Positions 5,766 to 8,062 of a stretch of 8,062 bases of DNA are shown piece by piece; the first letter of the stretch is position 1; every line of letters starts with the position of its first letter. Location: contig JACPCT010000273.1 of the NCBI GenBank assembly GCA_016184445.1, positions 1-8,062 of the forward strand, read 5' to 3'. Source of the stretch: Candidatus Tectimicrobiota bacterium (GTDB lineage: Bacteria; UBA8248). The notes below the pieces were generated by a model. That model did not search any database and was not told where the DNA came from. It saw only the letters and a program-made list of their open reading frames with translations. The position numbers and the translations under genes were made by a program.

Positions 5766-6137
5766 ATGACCAAGGCGGAGCTGGTGGAACGGATCGCCGT
5801 GAAGATCAACCTCACGAAGAAAGACACCGAGCGTGTCGTGAACATCGTCTTCGGGAGCGTCATCCAGTCCCTCGCCGGATCGGACAAGGTCGAGCTCAGG
5901 GGTTTCGGCAGCTTCCGGGTCCGCTCCCGCGAGAGCCGCGACGGCAGGAACCCCCGGACGGGCGACAAGGTGGCCATCCCCCCCAAGAAGGTCCCCTTCT
6001 TCAAGGCCGGCAAAGAGCTCCGCGAGCTGGTGGACGGCAAGCCCCCCGAGGGCGGCCCGGCCGTCTCCTCCTCCGACGGCACCCGCTCGGCCGTCCCCCG
6101 GGCCGTGAGCGGGGGCTCCGAGGAGAAGTCCTTCTAG
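5766..6137 (+). CDS. ihfB: IHF-beta/HU-family DNA-bending protein with C-terminal tail
   Basis: Residues 1 to about 89 form a complete HU/IHF fold. MTKAELVERIAVKINLTKKDTERVVNIVF gives the dimerisation helices; VELRGFGSFRVRSR and GRNPRTGDKVAIPPKKVPFFKAGKELRELV give the beta arms. Pro63 in GRNPRTGD is the expected DNA-intercalating proline. The arm sequence and the position near rpsA fit the IHF-beta type better than plain HU, but the ihfA partner is not in the window, so it could be a homodimeric HU-like protein. After the core, residues 90-123 form an extra tail rich in Gly, Ser and Pro ending GGSEEKSF; ordinary IHF-beta is about 94-100 residues. The tail is probably disordered. The protein bends DNA in the nucleoid and assists recombination, replication and promoter looping. 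No own promoter is visible in the 111-nt gap after sppA. Confidence 0.9.
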   Translation: MTKAELVERIAVKINLTKKDTERVVNIVFGSVIQSLAGSDKVELRGFGSFRVRSRESRDGRNPRTGDKVAIPPKKVPFFKAGKELRELVDGKPPEGGPAVSSSDGTRSAVPRAVSGGSEEKSF

Positions 6138-6179
6138 GCTCTCCCCCCGGGGAGAGCGCCCCTCCTCCCCCGAAGGGGC
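6138..6179 (+). terminator. Double GC hairpin after ihfB, likely terminator without T run
   Basis: GCTCTCCC (6138-6145) pairs perfectly with GGGAGAGC (6150-6157), giving an 8-bp stem with a 4-nt loop that starts right after the ihfB TAG. A second inverted repeat follows: GCCCC (6158-6162) with GGGGC (6175-6179), or alternatively CCCC-GAA-GGGG (6168-6178). No T tract follows, so termination efficiency is uncertain. The position suggests the end of the rpsA-sppA-ihfB unit. Confidence 0.5.
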
Positions 6180-6196
6180 CATCGGGATTCCCTCCC

Positions 6197-6724
6197 ATGC
6201 GAGAGAAGCGCATCGGCCGGGGCCTCATCTCCCTCTCCCAAGGCGACATCACCGAGAGCTCAGCCGACGCCATCGTGAACGCCGCCAACGACCATCTCTG
6301 GATGGGGGCGGGCGTCGCGGGGGCCATCAAGCGCAAGGGCGGCGCCGCCATCGAGAAAGAAGCCGTGGCGAAGGGCCCCATCCCGGTGGGGGAGGCGGTC
6401 GCCACGGGGGCGGGCGCCCTCAAGGCGCGCTTCGTCATCCACGCGGCCGGGATGGGCCAGGACCTCCGGACCTCCGAGGACCTCGTGGAGGCCTGCACCC
6501 GGGCGAGCCTCCGGCGGGCCGAGGAGTTGAAGCTCCGGAGCATCGCCTTCCCCGCCATCGGGACCGGGGTGGGGGGGCTCCCCCCGGAGGGGGCGGCCCG
6601 GCGGATGCTCCGCGCCGCCGCCGGGCATCTGCAGGGGACGGGCAGCCTGGAGCGGATCGGGTTCGTCCTCTTCACCGAAGCGGATCTGCGCGCCTTCGAG
6701 GCGGCCCTCGGCGATGCCGGCTAG
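6197..6724 (+). CDS. Stand-alone macrodomain protein (ADP-ribose binding or hydrolysing)
   Basis: The product is 175 residues, a single macrodomain with almost nothing added. Visible motifs are QGDITESSADAIVNAAND (15-32), which binds the adenine and distal ribose; the loop GAGVAGAI (37-44); VIHAAG; and the phosphate loop FPAIGTGVGGLP (118-129). Macrodomains bind ADP-ribose, and many remove it from proteins or nucleic acids or deacetylate O-acetyl-ADP-ribose. The acid often found in the first loop of MacroD/YmdB-type enzymes (GGGVDGAI) is Ala41 here (GAGVAGAI), as I recall for Af1521-like and Thermus stand-alone members; catalysis is therefore unproven. The ribosome site is poor: the nearest purine-rich run (6173-6178) is 18 nt away. 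The end overlaps miaA by 11 nt, so the two are probably coupled. No partner toxin such as DarT or another ADP-ribosyltransferase is nearby. Confidence 0.9.
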   Translation: MREKRIGRGLISLSQGDITESSADAIVNAANDHLWMGAGVAGAIKRKGGAAIEKEAVAKGPIPVGEAVATGAGALKARFVIHAAGMGQDLRTSEDLVEACTRASLRRAEELKLRSIAFPAIGTGVGGLPPEGAARRMLRAAAGHLQGTGSLERIGFVLFTEADLRAFEAALGDAG

Positions 6725-7721
6725 CGTGCCGCCGCCCCCGGAGGGACCCGGCCCGCGCCCCCTCGTCGTCCTCGCCGGCCCCACCGCATCCGGGAAGACC
6801 GCCCTGGCCGCCGCCCTGGCCGGGCGGGCTCCGGTCCCCCTTGAGGTGATCGGGGCGGACGCCCGCCAGATCTACCGCGGCCTCTCGGCCGGCACCGCCA
6901 AGCCCGCCGGGGCGGAGCGCCGGGCGCTGCCCCACCACATGATCGACGTGGCCGATCCCGCCGAGACCTTCGACGCGGCCCGCTACGCCCGCGAGGCGAG
7001 GTCCTGCGCCGAGGGAATCTTCGCCCGGGGGGCGGTGCCCCTCGTGGTGGGGGGGAGCGGCCTCTACCTGCGCGCCTTCGTGGAGGGCCTCTTCGAGGGC
7101 CCCGGCGCCCAGCCTGGCGTCCGCCGGCGGCTGGAGGAGGAGGCCGGCCGGGAGGGCCTCGCCTCCCTCCACAAGCGCCTTTCCGGCTGCGACCCCGAGG
7201 CGGCGGCCAAAATCCACCCCAACGATCGTAGGCGCATCATCCGGGCCCTCGAGGTGTTCGAGGCGGCCGGACGCCCCATCTCCTCCCTGCGGGCCGAGGT
7301 CCCAGCGGGGGGTTTTGAGCGCCCCTTGTGGCTGGGGGTAGACTGGCCGCCCGGGCTTCACGCCCGGCGCATCGAGGAGCGGGTGCGCGCCATGCTCGCG
7401 GGGGGGATGGCGGATGAGGCCGCCTGGCTCGCCGGGCGGGGGCTGGCGGGCAAACCCTCCTTCGAGGGCCTGGGCTACGCCGAGGCGCTGGAGTACGGGC
7501 AGGGCGGGGCGGACTTGGAGGAGACAGTGGAGCTCATCTGCCGCCTCCACCGGGGCTACGCCAAGCGCCAGCGCACATGGTTCCGGAGGGTGCCGGGGAT
7601 CCTCTGGCTGCATCCTGAGGAGGGAATCGCCCGGGCGGCCGAGGAAGCCGCCCGGGCGGTGGCCGGCTATCTGGCCGGCTTCGGGTCGTTCGCCGGGGGG
7701 CGGCGGGGAGCGGCGGGTTGA
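6714..7721 (+). CDS. miaA: tRNA dimethylallyltransferase
   Basis: This 335-residue enzyme adds a dimethylallyl group to N6 of A37 in tRNAs reading codons that start with U, which stabilises codon-anticodon pairing. Motifs in order are the P-loop GPTASGKT (22-29), GADARQIYRGLSAGTAKP (47-64), HHMIDV, LVVGGSGLYLRAFVEGLF, HPNDRRRIIRALEVFEAAGRPIS, the GLGYAEAL segment, and AKRQRTWFRR (283-292). All are standard MiaA marks except that the usual DSxQ reads DARQ (Asp49-Ala50). A Pro-rich N-terminal dozen precedes the fold. ATG 6714 lies inside the end of the macrodomain gene, 12 nt after a GAGG (6698-6701); GTG 6726 in frame is a plausible alternative that would leave only a 1-nt gap. aroK follows with a 4-nt overlap. 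Confidence 0.95.
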   Translation: MPASVPPPPEGPGPRPLVVLAGPTASGKTALAAALAGRAPVPLEVIGADARQIYRGLSAGTAKPAGAERRALPHHMIDVADPAETFDAARYAREARSCAEGIFARGAVPLVVGGSGLYLRAFVEGLFEGPGAQPGVRRRLEEEAGREGLASLHKRLSGCDPEAAAKIHPNDRRRIIRALEVFEAAGRPISSLRAEVPAGGFERPLWLGVDWPPGLHARRIEERVRAMLAGGMADEAAWLAGRGLAGKPSFEGLGYAEALEYGQGGADLEETVELICRLHRGYAKRQRTWFRRVPGILWLHPEEGIARAAEEAARAVAGYLAGFGSFAGGRRGAAG

Positions 7722-8062
7722 GCGTGGTGCTGATCGGCTTCAAGGGGGCGGGGAAGACCACGGTGGGGCCGCTCCTGGCGGCGCGCCTGGGCCTTCCCTT
7801 CGACGATCTGGACCGGCGGATTGAGGCCGCCGTCCGCGGGCGGGTGGGGGAAGGGCTGGACTTCCGCGAGGCCTACCGGCGGCTAGGAGCGGAGGGCTTC
7901 CGCGAGCTGGAGCGGGAGTTGCTCGCCGAGGCCCTGGCGGGGGAGGAGATGGTGCTCGCCCTGGGCGGAGGAGCGCCGCTCGGCGCCGGGGCTTCGCTCG
8001 AGGGCCACTGCGTGGTGTATCTTCGGGTGCCGGCGGATGATCTGGTGCGCCGCGTCCGGGCG
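7718..8062 (+). CDS. aroK: Shikimate kinase, N-terminal part (partial)
   Basis: The first 115 codons are present; the gene runs off the right edge. The translation starts MSVVLIGFKGAGKTTVGPLLAARLGL with a P-loop GFKGAGKTT (7-15). FDDLD (Asp30 and Asp32) then matches the shikimate- and magnesium-binding DxD. GAEGFRELE (Arg62) is the substrate arginine motif, and LALGGGAPL is the family's GGG segment. The enzyme phosphorylates shikimate on the way to chorismate, upstream of the pheA and tyrA reactions at the other end of the window. I chose TTG 7718 because it overlaps the miaA TGA (TTGA) and sits 7 nt after GGGGAG (7705-7710); GTG 7724 is possible and would only remove the first two residues. 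The DxD-to-Arg spacing is 30 residues, about six more than E. coli AroK (24), so the shikimate-binding segment may be longer than usual. A fused aroB downstream cannot be excluded. Confidence 0.9.
   Translation, partial: MSVVLIGFKGAGKTTVGPLLAARLGLPFDDLDRRIEAAVRGRVGEGLDFREAYRRLGAEGFRELERELLAEALAGEEMVLALGGGAPLGAGASLEGHCVVYLRVPADDLVRRVRA

Noticed and set aside
6672..7613. 313-codon minus-strand open frame opposite miaA
   Set aside because: Gly/Pro/Ala/His-rich shadow with no motif; miaA on the plus strand explains the openness.
1..8062. CRISPR array, tRNA/rRNA, insertion sequence, attachment site or defence island
   Set aside because: I saw no spaced identical repeats, cloverleaf sequences, transposase or integrase frames, or terminal inverted repeats; all genes are recognisable housekeeping families apart from the macrodomain.

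Overview
The window is a GC-rich stretch of bacterial chromosome that is coding almost throughout, with every gene on the plus strand. It carries ten recognisable genes, eight complete and one truncated at each edge: pheA (3' end), hisC, tyrA, cmk, rpsA, sppA, an ihfB/HU-family gene, a stand-alone macrodomain gene, miaA and aroK (5' end). The six-domain ribosomal protein S1, the IHF-type protein close to rpsA and the cmk-rpsA adjacency point to a Gram-negative bacterium. The layout pheA-aminotransferase-tyrA-cmk-rpsA-sppA-ihf recalls deltaproteobacterial and related GC-rich lineages. That placement is inference from gene order and cannot be narrowed to a phylum by eye.

Region 1 (1-2840) is aromatic amino acid biosynthesis plus CMP kinase. 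The prephenate dehydratase tail is followed by a HisC-family aminotransferase. A short AT-rich island (1222-1284) then carries a good sigma70-type promoter with an extended -10, and tyrA and cmk follow in an ATGA overlap. Prephenate dehydratase and prephenate dehydrogenase are the two branch enzymes to Phe and Tyr. An aminotransferase between them may do the aromatic transamination, the histidine-pathway step, or both.

Region 2 (2841-6180) is the rpsA block. A second promoter (TTGACG-17-TAGGAT) precedes a roughly 100-nt GC-rich leader that can fold. Ribosomal protein S1, the membrane peptidase SppA and a nucleoid DNA-bending protein follow, and the block ends in strong GC hairpins. rpsA shows C-ending codon choice unlike its neighbours, as expected for a highly expressed gene.

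Region 3 (6197-8062) is a tightly packed set of macrodomain hydrolase, miaA and aroK with overlapping ends (11 nt and 4 nt), which suggests one translationally coupled transcript. aroK returns the theme to chorismate synthesis.

No gene-free stretch exceeds 130 bases. I see no tRNA or rRNA, insertion sequence, CRISPR array, prophage gene or obvious defence system. The window is essentially housekeeping. The points worth a second look are regulatory (two promoters, the rpsA leader), compositional (a rare-codon island in tyrA) and contextual (a macrodomain gene coupled to miaA, and an IHF-like protein with a disordered tail). I did not find a clear undescribed system.
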